Source: Halomonas chromatireducens
GTDB lineage: Bacteria > Pseudomonadota > Gammaproteobacteria > Pseudomonadales > Halomonadaceae
DNA length: 64,000 bases
NCBI RefSeq assembly: GCF_001545155.1
Contig: NZ_CP014226.1
Coordinates: forward strand, 1,299,523 to 1,363,522
Direction of reading: 5' to 3'
Part shown: piece after piece, positions 17,680-25,460 of the stretch
Position numbering within the stretch: position 1 is the first letter of the stretch
Layout of the letters: every line of letters starts with the position of its first letter
Notes under the pieces: generated by a model
Seen by the model: only the letters and a program-made list of their open reading frames with translations
Database searches by the model: none
Told to the model about the DNA's origin: nothing
Made by a program: the position numbers and the translations under genes

Positions 17680-18741
17680 ATGATGCCAGTGGGTAAATGG
17701 AAAAGGGCCAGCGGTACCGCCGTTGCCGCATTGGCCTTGTTGATGCTGGCGCCAGGGTCGAGTGCCGCAGACTTCGACCCAGCGGAACACGATGGAGCGA
17801 GGCAGCTTGTCGATACTCTCGTCGATCGGGGTATCGAGCGAGAGTGGCTGGAGGCGGCCCTGCGCAGTGCCGAGTTCCAGCAAGGTGTGCTGGACGCCAT
17901 GGAAGGCGCCGCGGAGCGTCGGTTGCGCTGGGACGAGTACCGGGAAATCTTCCTGCAGCCGGAGCGGATCGAGCGGGGCGTGGCCTTCATCGAGGGGCAT
18001 CATGATGCGTTCGCCCGCGCCGAGGCCGAATATGGCGTGCCGGCGGAAATGATTGCCGCCATCATCGGCGTCGAGACCAGCTATGGACGCTTTACCGGTC
18101 GCCATCGGGTCATCGACTCGCTGTCGACCCTGGCCTTCCATCATCCCGTCCGGGGCAGTTTCTTCCATGGCGAACTGACGGCCTTTCTCGAAATCACCCG
18201 GGAGCAGGACGTGGACCCGGGCAGCCTGAAGGGTTCCTACGCCGGCGCCATGGGTTACCCGCAATTCATTCCGACCAGCTACCGCGCCTATGCCGTGGAC
18301 TTTGACGATGACGGCGTGCGGGACCTGTGGACCAACCCGGTGGACGCCATCGGCAGCGTCGCCAACTATTTTGCAGTACATGGCTGGCAGCCGGGCAGCC
18401 CGATCTATCATGAAGCCCAAGGGCCGGACGCGCCGCCGGCGACGGTGGATTTCAACCGCACGGCCAGGCCCTATGCCAGCGTCGCCGAGCTTGCCGAGGC
18501 GGGTATCCGGGTCGAGGCCGGCCTCGATGACGATGCCCTGGTGGTGCCGCTCTCCCTGGAGGTGTCCGAAGAGGCCTGGCGTTACCGGGTGGGTCATGAG
18601 AATTTCTACGTCATCACCCGCTACAATCACAGTCACCTCTACGCCATGGCGGTGACCGAGCTTGCCGAGGCGATCGAAGCCGCGCGTGAGCTGGAGGCCC
18701 ACCCGCTCGAGCCGACGAGCAACGGCGGGGGTGGGGAATGA
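17680..18741 (+). CDS. mltB: Membrane-bound lytic murein transglycosylase B
   Basis: Cleaves the MurNAc-GlcNAc bond with 1,6-anhydro product formation. 353 aa with an N-terminal export signal ending in a GSSAA-type cleavage site. No lipobox Cys is visible, so this copy may be soluble periplasmic. The catalytic Glu lies in GVETSYGRF, and GAMGYPQFIPTSYRAYAVDF is the family hallmark, including a Ca2+-binding DFDDDG. The ATG at 17680 (AGGAG 10 nt upstream, ahead of the signal peptide) is preferred to the upstream GTG at 17629. Overlaps rlpA by four nt. Confidence 0.93.
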   Translation: MMPVGKWKRASGTAVAALALLMLAPGSSAADFDPAEHDGARQLVDTLVDRGIEREWLEAALRSAEFQQGVLDAMEGAAERRLRWDEYREIFLQPERIERGVAFIEGHHDAFARAEAEYGVPAEMIAAIIGVETSYGRFTGRHRVIDSLSTLAFHHPVRGSFFHGELTAFLEITREQDVDPGSLKGSYAGAMGYPQFIPTSYRAYAVDFDDDGVRDLWTNPVDAIGSVANYFAVHGWQPGSPIYHEAQGPDAPPATVDFNRTARPYASVAELAEAGIRVEAGLDDDALVVPLSLEVSEEAWRYRVGHENFYVITRYNHSHLYAMAVTELAEAIEAARELEAHPLEPTSNGGGGE

Positions 18742-19742
18742 AGCCCTGGTATCTCGGCCTGGCACTGGCCACGCTGCTGGCCGGCTGTGCCGGTGGCGGT
18801 GGTTCACCGCCCTCGGGCGAGCGTGAGGCTTCGCGTAGCGTACCCTCGTCGGCACCCACCGGCGGTGGGCGCTATGCCATGAGTGGCGATGCCTATCCCG
18901 AAAACCCACCGGACGTCAGCAAGATCCCGGATGCGGTGCCCCGTGTCGAGCCACTGTCCCGAGGCGGCAACCGTTCGACCTATGAGGTGTGGGGCAAGAC
19001 CTACCGGGTACTGCCAGATGCCAGCGGCTACGCCCGGCAGGGAACCGCTTCCTGGTACGGCGAGAAATTCCACGGGTATGCCACCTCGAACGGCGAAATC
19101 TACGACATGTACAAGATGACCGCCGCTCACCGTTCGCTTCCGCTTCCGACCTATGCCAGGGTGACAAGTCTCGAGAACGGCCGTTCAGTGATCGTGCGGG
19201 TCAACGACCGGGGTCCCTTCCACAATGACCGTGAGATCGACCTTTCCTATGCCGCTGCTGCGCGCCTGGATATTCTGGATCGCGGCACTGGCCGGGTGAA
19301 GGTGGAGGCGATCGACCCCGAGCGATGGCTGGCAGAAAATGGTCGCAACGGCGAGAACCGGACAGCTTCGTCGGCGGTCCAATCCTCGCCAGCCGCCGAG
19401 GCTCGGACGATCCAGGCGGAGCCGGCCCAGCAGGCCGTCTCCGCACCAGCCAGCGGTTCGGCTCAGGCGGTTTCTGCGTCGAGTCAAGGCACGACGGAGC
19501 CCGCCGTTGACCAGGCCGCCATCTATCTGCAGATTGCGGCCCTGGGTTCGGTGGACAATGCACAGGCGCTGAAGGCGAGGCTCGATGGCGAGCTGTCGCA
19601 TCCGGTACGGGTGGCCGACTCGGCCGGCATGTATCGGGTACAAGTTGGACCCTTGTCTAGTGCTACCCAGGTCGAGCCGGCCCGCGCCGAACTCAGGCGC
19701 GCCGGTTTCGACCAGGCGTTTATCGTCAATGGCGCCGACTGA
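18738..19742 (+). CDS. rlpA: Septal-ring lipoprotein RlpA (DPBB + SPOR)
   Basis: 334-aa outer-membrane lipoprotein with lipobox LLAGC (Cys about 17). The double-psi beta-barrel region begins GTASWYGEKFHGYATSNGE and carries VRVNDRGPFHNDREIDLS, with the Asp and His used by RlpA lytic transglycosylases on denuded glycans. An Ala/Ser/Gln-rich linker follows, then a C-terminal SPOR domain (YLQIAALGSVDNAQALK) that binds denuded septal glycan. Start overlaps mltB (ATGA). Confidence 0.93.
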   Translation: MKPWYLGLALATLLAGCAGGGGSPPSGEREASRSVPSSAPTGGGRYAMSGDAYPENPPDVSKIPDAVPRVEPLSRGGNRSTYEVWGKTYRVLPDASGYARQGTASWYGEKFHGYATSNGEIYDMYKMTAAHRSLPLPTYARVTSLENGRSVIVRVNDRGPFHNDREIDLSYAAAARLDILDRGTGRVKVEAIDPERWLAENGRNGENRTASSAVQSSPAAEARTIQAEPAQQAVSAPASGSAQAVSASSQGTTEPAVDQAAIYLQIAALGSVDNAQALKARLDGELSHPVRVADSAGMYRVQVGPLSSATQVEPARAELRRAGFDQAFIVNGAD

Positions 19743-19791
19743 TCGGCGCCTTGCTTCTCACTTTCCGATGTTTCCGATGAGATCCAAACCA

Positions 19792-20994
19792 ATGAGAGTG
19801 CTGTTCCGTAAACTCCGCCCGCTATTGTTGCCGGCGATGCTGCTGAGCCTGGTTCTGATGACCGCACAGGCGCTGGCCCAGGCGGTGCCGACGCCTCAAA
19901 CCATGATTCCCGCTCCCCCGCAAATTGCGGCCAAGTCATGGTTTCTCATGGATGCCAACAGCGGCCGGGTGCTGGTCGAGCATAACGCCGATGAGCGCCT
20001 GCCCCCGGCGAGTCTCACCAAGCTGATGACGGCCTATCTGGTGGAGCGGGAGCTGGATCGCGGTAATATCAGCATGGACGATATGGTACGTGTCAGTGAG
20101 AATGCCTGGCGCACCGGTGGTTCGAAGATGTTTATCGAGGTCGATACCGAAGTATCGATTCGCGACCTGCTCTACGGCATTATCATCGCCTCCGGTAACG
20201 ACGCCAGCGTCGCCGTGGCAGAGCACTTGGCCGGCGGAGAGGCGCCTTTTGCCGACCTTATGAACCAGCACGCCACGCGCCTGGGCCTGCACAATACCAA
20301 TTTCACCAATTCCACCGGCCTGCCGCATCCGGAGCAGTACTCCTCTGCTCGCGACATGGCGCTGCTTTCGCAATACATCATCAACGACTATCCCGAGCAC
20401 TACGCGGTCTACGCCGAAAAGTACTTCACCTACAGTGATATTCGTCAGCCCAATCGTAACCGCCTGCTGTGGCGCGATCCCACCGTCGATGGCTTGAAGA
20501 CTGGCTGGACGACCGAGGCGGGCTATGGCTTGGTGGCTTCGGCAATGCGTGACGACATGCGTCTGATTTCGGTGGTGATGGGCACCAGCTCCGAAGAATC
20601 CCGGGCCCAGGAAACGCAGAAATTGCTCAGCTATGGCTTTCGCTACTACGAGACGCTGAACCTCTACGAGCAGGGTGCCGTGCTGAATACTCCGCGTATC
20701 TGGGGGGGGGAGAGAAACGAATTGCGCGTTGGTGTCGATGAGAACGTCTTCATGACCGTTCCCCGAGCCCGAAATCAAGAGCTCGGCGCCCGTCTCGACA
20801 TTAATCAGGACATCAGTGCCCCCGTCAACCAGGGCGATCGTGTCGGAACGCTGGAAGTACGCCTAGGTGATGACATCGTCGGCGAGCAGGCCCTGGTTGC
20901 CCTCGAGTCGATCGAAGAGGGCAATATTTTCAAGCAGCTGTTTGACCAGGTCAGGCGCTTCTTCAGTAATCTGATCGGTGGCTGGTTCGGCTAG
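19792..20994 (+). CDS. dacA: D-alanyl-D-alanine carboxypeptidase (PBP5/6 family)
   Basis: Low-molecular-mass PBP that trims pentapeptide stems. 400 aa. Signal peptide RKLRPLLLPAMLLSLVLMT followed by AQALAQA. The active site has PASLTKLMTAY (SxxK), SGNDASVAVAE (SxN) and DGLKTGWTTEAGYG (KTG). The C-terminal beta-rich domain ends in a short amphipathic helix (VRRFFSNLIGGWFG) for membrane attachment. The ATG at 19792 is the most likely start; in-frame ATGs at 19768 and 19777 are alternatives since none has a strong ribosome site. Confidence 0.94.
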   Translation: MRVLFRKLRPLLLPAMLLSLVLMTAQALAQAVPTPQTMIPAPPQIAAKSWFLMDANSGRVLVEHNADERLPPASLTKLMTAYLVERELDRGNISMDDMVRVSENAWRTGGSKMFIEVDTEVSIRDLLYGIIIASGNDASVAVAEHLAGGEAPFADLMNQHATRLGLHNTNFTNSTGLPHPEQYSSARDMALLSQYIINDYPEHYAVYAEKYFTYSDIRQPNRNRLLWRDPTVDGLKTGWTTEAGYGLVASAMRDDMRLISVVMGTSSEESRAQETQKLLSYGFRYYETLNLYEQGAVLNTPRIWGGERNELRVGVDENVFMTVPRARNQELGARLDINQDISAPVNQGDRVGTLEVRLGDDIVGEQALVALESIEEGNIFKQLFDQVRRFFSNLIGGWFG

Positions 20995-21078
20995 TCGGCA
21001 TCCTGGATGGTGTCGATCTTGGGCACTGTAGAATAGACGAGTAACATATTCGCAAATGCGCTGAAGGGTAGAAAGGAC

Positions 21079-21399
21079 ATGAGCGACAGGAAGCTGCGCG
21101 ACCTGCGTCGGGCGTCAAAGACAAAGGCAGAGCCACCCGGTGCGCCGCCGACGATCGCTTTCCCTTGTGATTACCCGATCAAGGTGGTGGGGGATGCCGC
21201 CGAGGACTTTGCTGCCATGGTCTGTCAGGTGGTGTCACGCCATGACAGCGAGTTCGATGCGACGACACTGGAAGTGGTGGAGAGCCGCAACGCACGCTTC
21301 CAGTCGGTACGGCTGACCATGCGCGCCACCGGTGAGGCCCAGCTCAAGGCGCTGTTTGCCGAGCTCAAGGCCACCGGGCGTGTCCACATGGTGGTTTGA
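21079..21399 (+). CDS. ybeD: YbeD family protein (DUF493)
   Basis: 106 aa, including the DUF493 ferredoxin-like fold segment: [13 protein letters not shown], then VSRHD and [23 protein letters not shown]. Members resemble the regulatory ACT-like domain of serine dehydratase; no enzymatic role is known. It sits between dacA and lipB as in Escherichia and Pseudomonas, and its TGA overlaps the lipB ATG by one base. Confidence 0.9.
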   Translation: MSDRKLRDLRRASKTKAEPPGAPPTIAFPCDYPIKVVGDAAEDFAAMVCQVVSRHDSEFDATTLEVVESRNARFQSVRLTMRATGEAQLKALFAELKATGRVHMVV

Positions 21400-22031
21400 T
21401 GGGTGAACTTGAGCTTCACCGCCTGGGCCGCTGTGCCTACGAGCCGGTCTGGCAAGCCATGCGCACGCTGACTGATACCCGTGACGAACGTACACCCGAC
21501 CAGCTGTGGCTGGTGGAACACGATCCGGTATTTACCCAGGGCCAGGCTGGCAAGCCCGAGCATCTGCTGATGCCGGGCGATATACCCGTGGTTCAGACCG
21601 ATCGCGGTGGACAGGTGACCTATCATGGCCCCGGGCAGGTGGTGCTCTACCCGCTGCTGGATGTACGACGTGCCCGGCTAGGCGTGCGAGATCTGGTTTC
21701 AGCCCTGGAGAATGCCGTGATCGCCGTGCTGGCGGAGTTCGATGTGGAGGCGCGAGCGCGGCCCGATGCCCCAGGTGTCTACGTGGGTCAGGCCAAGATC
21801 GCCTCGCTGGGGCTGCGCATTCGTCGCGGGGCGAGCTTTCATGGGGTGGCACTCAACGTTGATGGTGACATTTCCCCCTTCGACCGCATCAACCCCTGTG
21901 GCTACGCGGGCATGGCCATGACGCGTCTTGCCGACCTTATTGTCGATTGTCCCGGCGTTGAGGCAGTGGGAGAGCGCCTGGCACAGGCCCTGGCGCTCGA
22001 GCTGGAAGGGGAGCTGGTTAACCCACGTTGA
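21399..22031 (+). CDS. lipB: Octanoyl-[ACP]:protein N-octanoyltransferase LipB
   Basis: Transfers octanoate from ACP to lipoyl domains, the first step of endogenous lipoate synthesis. 210 aa. [20 protein letters not shown] is the family signature, and the catalytic Lys is in [12 protein letters not shown]; the expected active-site Cys is in INPCGYAG. Starts at the ATG sharing a base with the ybeD stop. Its 3' end overlaps the 3' end of convergent lipA by 14 bp. Confidence 0.95.
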   Translation: MGELELHRLGRCAYEPVWQAMRTLTDTRDERTPDQLWLVEHDPVFTQGQAGKPEHLLMPGDIPVVQTDRGGQVTYHGPGQVVLYPLLDVRRARLGVRDLVSALENAVIAVLAEFDVEARARPDAPGVYVGQAKIASLGLRIRRGASFHGVALNVDGDISPFDRINPCGYAGMAMTRLADLIVDCPGVEAVGERLAQALALELEGELVNPR

Positions 22032-23073
22032 CGGCGTCGATGCGGTTGGGGTTCGCTTCCTGGCCCGGCACCTCGGCGGGCGCTGCGAGACCGAGATTGT
22101 TCTTCTCGAAAACCTGATCAGCCCGATAGCTGGATCGAACCAGCGGCCCCGAGGCCACTTCCAGAAAGCCCTTTTCCAGGCCCAACTGGCGATAGCGCTC
22201 GAATTCATGGGGAGTGACCCAGCGTTCGACCGGCAGGTGGTTGCGCGTGGGGCGCAGGTACTGGCCGAGGGTGACGATATCCACGCCGATGGCGCGCAGG
22301 TCGTCCAGGGTGGCCAGGATCTCCTCCTCGGTCTCGCCCAGGCCCAGCATGAGACTTGTCTTGGTCAGGACCTCCGGCTTGTATCGCTTGGCATGTGCCA
22401 GAACGTCGAGCGTCTTGCGGTAGCCGGCCCGTGGATCGCGGACCCGGTGCGTGAGGCGCTCCACCGTCTCGACGTTCTGGGCAAAGACCTCCAGGCCGGA
22501 GTCGACGACGCGCTCGATGGCCGGCAGGTCGCCGTCGAAATCGGGGGTGAGGGCTTCCACCACCACCTTGGGCGTGTTCGCCTTGATGGCGCGGATGCAA
22601 TCGGCGTAGTGTGTCGCACCGCCATCGGGCAGGTCGTCGCGATCCACCGAGGTCAGCACTACGTAGCGTAACCCCATCAGCTCGACAGACTTGGCGGTGT
22701 TGGCAGGCTCTTCGCTGTCCAGCCAGCCCTTGGGGTTGCCGGTATCCACGGCGCAGAAGCGGCAGGCACGCGTACACACTGATCCCATCAGCATGATGGT
22801 AGCCGTGCCGTTGCTCCAGCACTCTCCCATGTTGGGGCAGTGCGACTCGGCACAGACGGTACTCAGGCGGTGTGTGCTGACATTCTTCTTGACCGCCTCG
22901 AAGCGCTCGCCGCCGGGGATCTGGGCGCGCAGCCACTGCGGCTTCCTGCCCGGCTCGGGCTGCTCTTCGGCCTGTTTGCGCTGCTGCTTGATGCCATCCT
23001 TGATCACGGCCATGCCATGTTCGTTGCGGAATTTCTCACCGCTGGGAACGCGTTTTGAGGTGCTGTCGCTCAT
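22018..23073 (-). CDS. lipA: Lipoyl synthase (radical SAM)
   Basis: Inserts two sulfurs into the octanoyl chain made by LipB. 351 aa. The auxiliary cluster ligands [12 protein letters not shown] and the radical-SAM motif CTRACRFC are intact; [12 protein letters not shown] and RSSYRADQ are further family blocks. The ATG at 23073 ([15 protein letters not shown]) is preferred over an upstream ATG because family members start near here. It is convergent with lipB rather than co-directional, and the two stops overlap tail to tail. Confidence 0.95.
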   Translation of the reverse strand: MSDSTSKRVPSGEKFRNEHGMAVIKDGIKQQRKQAEEQPEPGRKPQWLRAQIPGGERFEAVKKNVSTHRLSTVCAESHCPNMGECWSNGTATIMLMGSVCTRACRFCAVDTGNPKGWLDSEEPANTAKSVELMGLRYVVLTSVDRDDLPDGGATHYADCIRAIKANTPKVVVEALTPDFDGDLPAIERVVDSGLEVFAQNVETVERLTHRVRDPRAGYRKTLDVLAHAKRYKPEVLTKTSLMLGLGETEEEILATLDDLRAIGVDIVTLGQYLRPTRNHLPVERWVTPHEFERYRQLGLEKGFLEVASGPLVRSSYRADQVFEKNNLGLAAPAEVPGQEANPNRIDAVNVG

Positions 23074-23256
23074 AAGGGTGTGAGCCCCTCCACTCGGCGG
23101 CTGCCGGGGCCATTTGGGTATGTGCCGCACGCGCCCGGAAGGGACGACGCCAATGGCACGAGCACAGTATGGCCCGCAGATTGATACGTTGGTCGCAGGC
23201 CGCTAATCTACCATATTTGCCTCGGGAGGGGACAGCGGAGGGACGCGTGTCTCCGC

Positions 23257-24246
23257 TCAGTGGGGCGGAATTGGCAGGCACACCACGCCGTGGTCCGGAA
23301 TCGGCCTCGGAGGCGCCTTGAAGTGAGCCTCGAACTCGCCGAGACGCTCGCGGACGAAGCGCAGAAATAGCTCAGTCACCGGGGTGGGGAAGCGGTCACG
23401 GGGGTAGACCGTGCACCAGGAGCGGCGCAGGGGAAAGCCGGGCAGTTCAAGTTCGGCCAGCAGACCGGCTCTCAGCTCCAGCCTCACGGCCAGCCGCGGC
23501 AAGACCGCCACGCCCAAATGTGCCATCACGCCCTGCTTGATGGCCTCGTTGGTGCCCAGCTCCATGGTGTGAGGGAGGGCTACGTCCTGGTCGGCCGCCT
23601 GCTGCTCGAAGGCGGTACGAACCCCGGAACCCGATTCGCGCATCAGCAGATAGTGCTGGGCCAGATCCTCCAGTGTGGGATCGTGGGCCGCCAGCAGTGG
23701 ATGTCCGGGCCATACTATCGGAATCAGTTCGTTCTCCAGTATCGGCATAAACTCCAGGCTATCATCGTCTTCGGGCACCATGGCCATGATCACCAGGTCG
23801 TCGCGGCGCTCGGCCAGACGCTGGAGTGCCTGGCTCCGGTTGCATACCTGGAGGCGAACCTGAACATTGGGGTAATGGGCGCGAAAACGTGCGATCAGAT
23901 GCGGCACAACATATTGTGCGGTGGACACGGCCGCCAGGTTGAGCTCCCCGGAAATCGTGCCGGCCATATCCGAGAGTGCCATCTGCAGTCGTGACACCTG
24001 GCCAAAAATGGCCTGGGACGAAGCGTACAGTGCATCGGCTGCAGGCAGTACATGCAGTGTCTTTCCGGAATACTTGAACAGTGGCTGACCCAGGGCCTGT
24101 TCCAGCTGCCGTATCTGGGCGCTGACCGCCGGTTGGGTCAATCCCAGCGACTCGGCCGCCCGGGAGTAGGAGTGCTGGCGATAGACGGCCTGAAAGACCT
24201 GGAGTTGGCGGAAGGTCAGGCGGTTCAGCAGACTTGGCGTGGTCAT
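23257..24246 (-). CDS. LysR-family transcriptional regulator
   Basis: 329 aa. N-terminal winged helix-turn-helix LTFRQLQVFQAVYRQHSYSRAAESLGLTQPAVS (residues about 8-45, quoted in part), then a periplasmic-binding-like effector domain. The N-terminus resembles the CbbR-like subgroup, but no carbon-fixation genes are nearby. It is divergent from the biotin-carboxylase-like gene across a 116-bp spacer, the usual layout for a LysR regulator and its target. Effector unknown. The ATG at 24246 is used; an upstream ATG would add ten non-conserved residues. Confidence 0.88.
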   Translation of the reverse strand: MTTPSLLNRLTFRQLQVFQAVYRQHSYSRAAESLGLTQPAVSAQIRQLEQALGQPLFKYSGKTLHVLPAADALYASSQAIFGQVSRLQMALSDMAGTISGELNLAAVSTAQYVVPHLIARFRAHYPNVQVRLQVCNRSQALQRLAERRDDLVIMAMVPEDDDSLEFMPILENELIPIVWPGHPLLAAHDPTLEDLAQHYLLMRESGSGVRTAFEQQAADQDVALPHTMELGTNEAIKQGVMAHLGVAVLPRLAVRLELRAGLLAELELPGFPLRRSWCTVYPRDRFPTPVTELFLRFVRERLGEFEAHFKAPPRPIPDHGVVCLPIPPH

Positions 24247-24362
24247 TGATCGATCCGCTGGAGGGGCGCCAGGCACCCATTGAACATCGTTTTCATGCTA
24301 TCACCGCTGCGGGCAGCGGTCATGCCCGGTTGGGGGCGTTCACGATCACGGGGAACAGCGTC

Positions 24363-25289
24363 ATGGAGCCTAGCGACACTGGTGCAAGCCAGCGTAGCGC
24401 CTGGAAAACGGTCATGGTGGCGGGTAATGGCCTCGAGGCGCTACGGCCCGGCCAGGCATGCACCGAGCTGGGACTGACCTGGCACGGTAGCGATGGCAAG
24501 GCCGGCGCCGAACTGGTGGCGCATGCCTTGCGCTTAGGCTGTGATCTCCTGCATCCCGGCGAGGCAGGAAGCGGCGAACACTGCTGCTTGGCGCGAACCA
24601 GCCGGCAGGCCGGTCTGGGATTTGTTGGCCCCCACGCCAGTCTCCAGGCAGCAATGCATGACCGGGCGGTGAGTCGACAGTTGATGCGAGAGGCGGGGGT
24701 GCCGCTAAGTCCCTTGGAGGCGTCATCCCCTCCGCTCCACCTGCCGGTACTGGTCGATGCCCGAGGGCAGTCGCTCGCTCTTGTCGAGCATGAGATTCTC
24801 GGACCGAGGCATGCGGTAGCGCCCAGTGACAGGCTGACGCCCGAACAGCGCGCTTACCTGGGCCAGCTTGCCGTCAGGGGAGCCCGGTCGATAGGGTTGG
24901 TTGGCCTGGCGACGTTGAGCTTTACGCTGGTCGGCAATCGCCTGGGTTATACCGGCATTCGTGCCGGCTTGACCGGCTATGAGGGCCTGGCAGAAGTGCT
25001 TACCGGGCTCGACCTTGCCGTTGAACAGCTACGTCTGATGGGGGGCGGTCGGCTGAGGCGTCCGAGGGTAGGGCAGATGGGGCATGGGCCGGGACGTCCC
25101 GGCCAGGCACGCTTGCATCTTTTGTCGTTTCCCGGTGGTTTCCTGAGCGGTGGGCCGGGTGTCAGGCTCGATCGGCCCCGGGGGGAGGGCGCCGGTGCCC
25201 CTGATGCGCGGCTGCTGGTCTGGGGGCGTGATGCCGCCGAGGCAAACCGCAGGGAGCGGCGCGCCTTGGCAGAGTGGAGTGGCGTATAG
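24363..25289 (+). CDS. Biotin-carboxylase-like protein, catalytically degenerate and internally shortened
   Basis: 308 aa against about 447 in AccC. It still tracks biotin carboxylase: LLHPG and GFVGP (N-domain), AVSRQLMREAGVPLSP, PVLVDARGQSLALVEHE, LTPEQRAYLGQLAVRGARSI, LTGLDLAVEQLRLM, and a C-terminal GGPGVRLDRP with WGRDAAEANRR. The Gly-rich ATP-grasp loop is deleted, and the catalytic EMNTR-QVEH motif is replaced by GIRAGLTGYE (about 198-207). Carboxylation is therefore not expected. GGGGAA precedes the ATG at 24363. The frame is intact and codon use looks normal, which argues for a maintained pseudoenzyme rather than a fresh pseudogene. Role unknown; regulatory binding to acyl-CoA carboxylase is a guess. 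Confidence 0.72.
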   Translation: MEPSDTGASQRSAWKTVMVAGNGLEALRPGQACTELGLTWHGSDGKAGAELVAHALRLGCDLLHPGEAGSGEHCCLARTSRQAGLGFVGPHASLQAAMHDRAVSRQLMREAGVPLSPLEASSPPLHLPVLVDARGQSLALVEHEILGPRHAVAPSDRLTPEQRAYLGQLAVRGARSIGLVGLATLSFTLVGNRLGYTGIRAGLTGYEGLAEVLTGLDLAVEQLRLMGGGRLRRPRVGQMGHGPGRPGQARLHLLSFPGGFLSGGPGVRLDRPRGEGAGAPDARLLVWGRDAAEANRRERRALAEWSGV

Positions 25290-25386
25290 AGTGTCGTGGA
25301 AAAGGCAGCCAAAACAGAATCTTACGGATTCTCGATACAGAAAGTCGACAAAATGACTCGTCATCAGGACCCTCGACGTACTATGC

Positions 25387-25403
25387 TTGTTGCATTGCAG
25401 CAA
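25387..25403. promoter_or_regulatory. TGC-rich palindrome, possible PhaR-type operator
   Basis: TTGTTGCA-T-TGCAGCAA, an 8+1+8 inverted repeat with one mismatch, 58 bp upstream of the DUF3141 start. PhaR repressors of PHA granule genes are known to bind CTGC/GCAG-type TGC-rich palindromes. The match is by inspection only, and no phaR gene is in the window. Confidence 0.4.
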
Positions 25404-25460
25404 TCAATTTCTCCTCCTGGTGCCCGACACAATCGGTGCCAGCGAACCCTGGAGTCGCAC

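Noticed and set aside
25296-25460. GTG-initiated N-terminal extension of the DUF3141 protein
   Set aside because: Non-conserved sequence containing the palindromic site; the ATG at 25461 has a proper ribosome site and precedes the conserved region directly.
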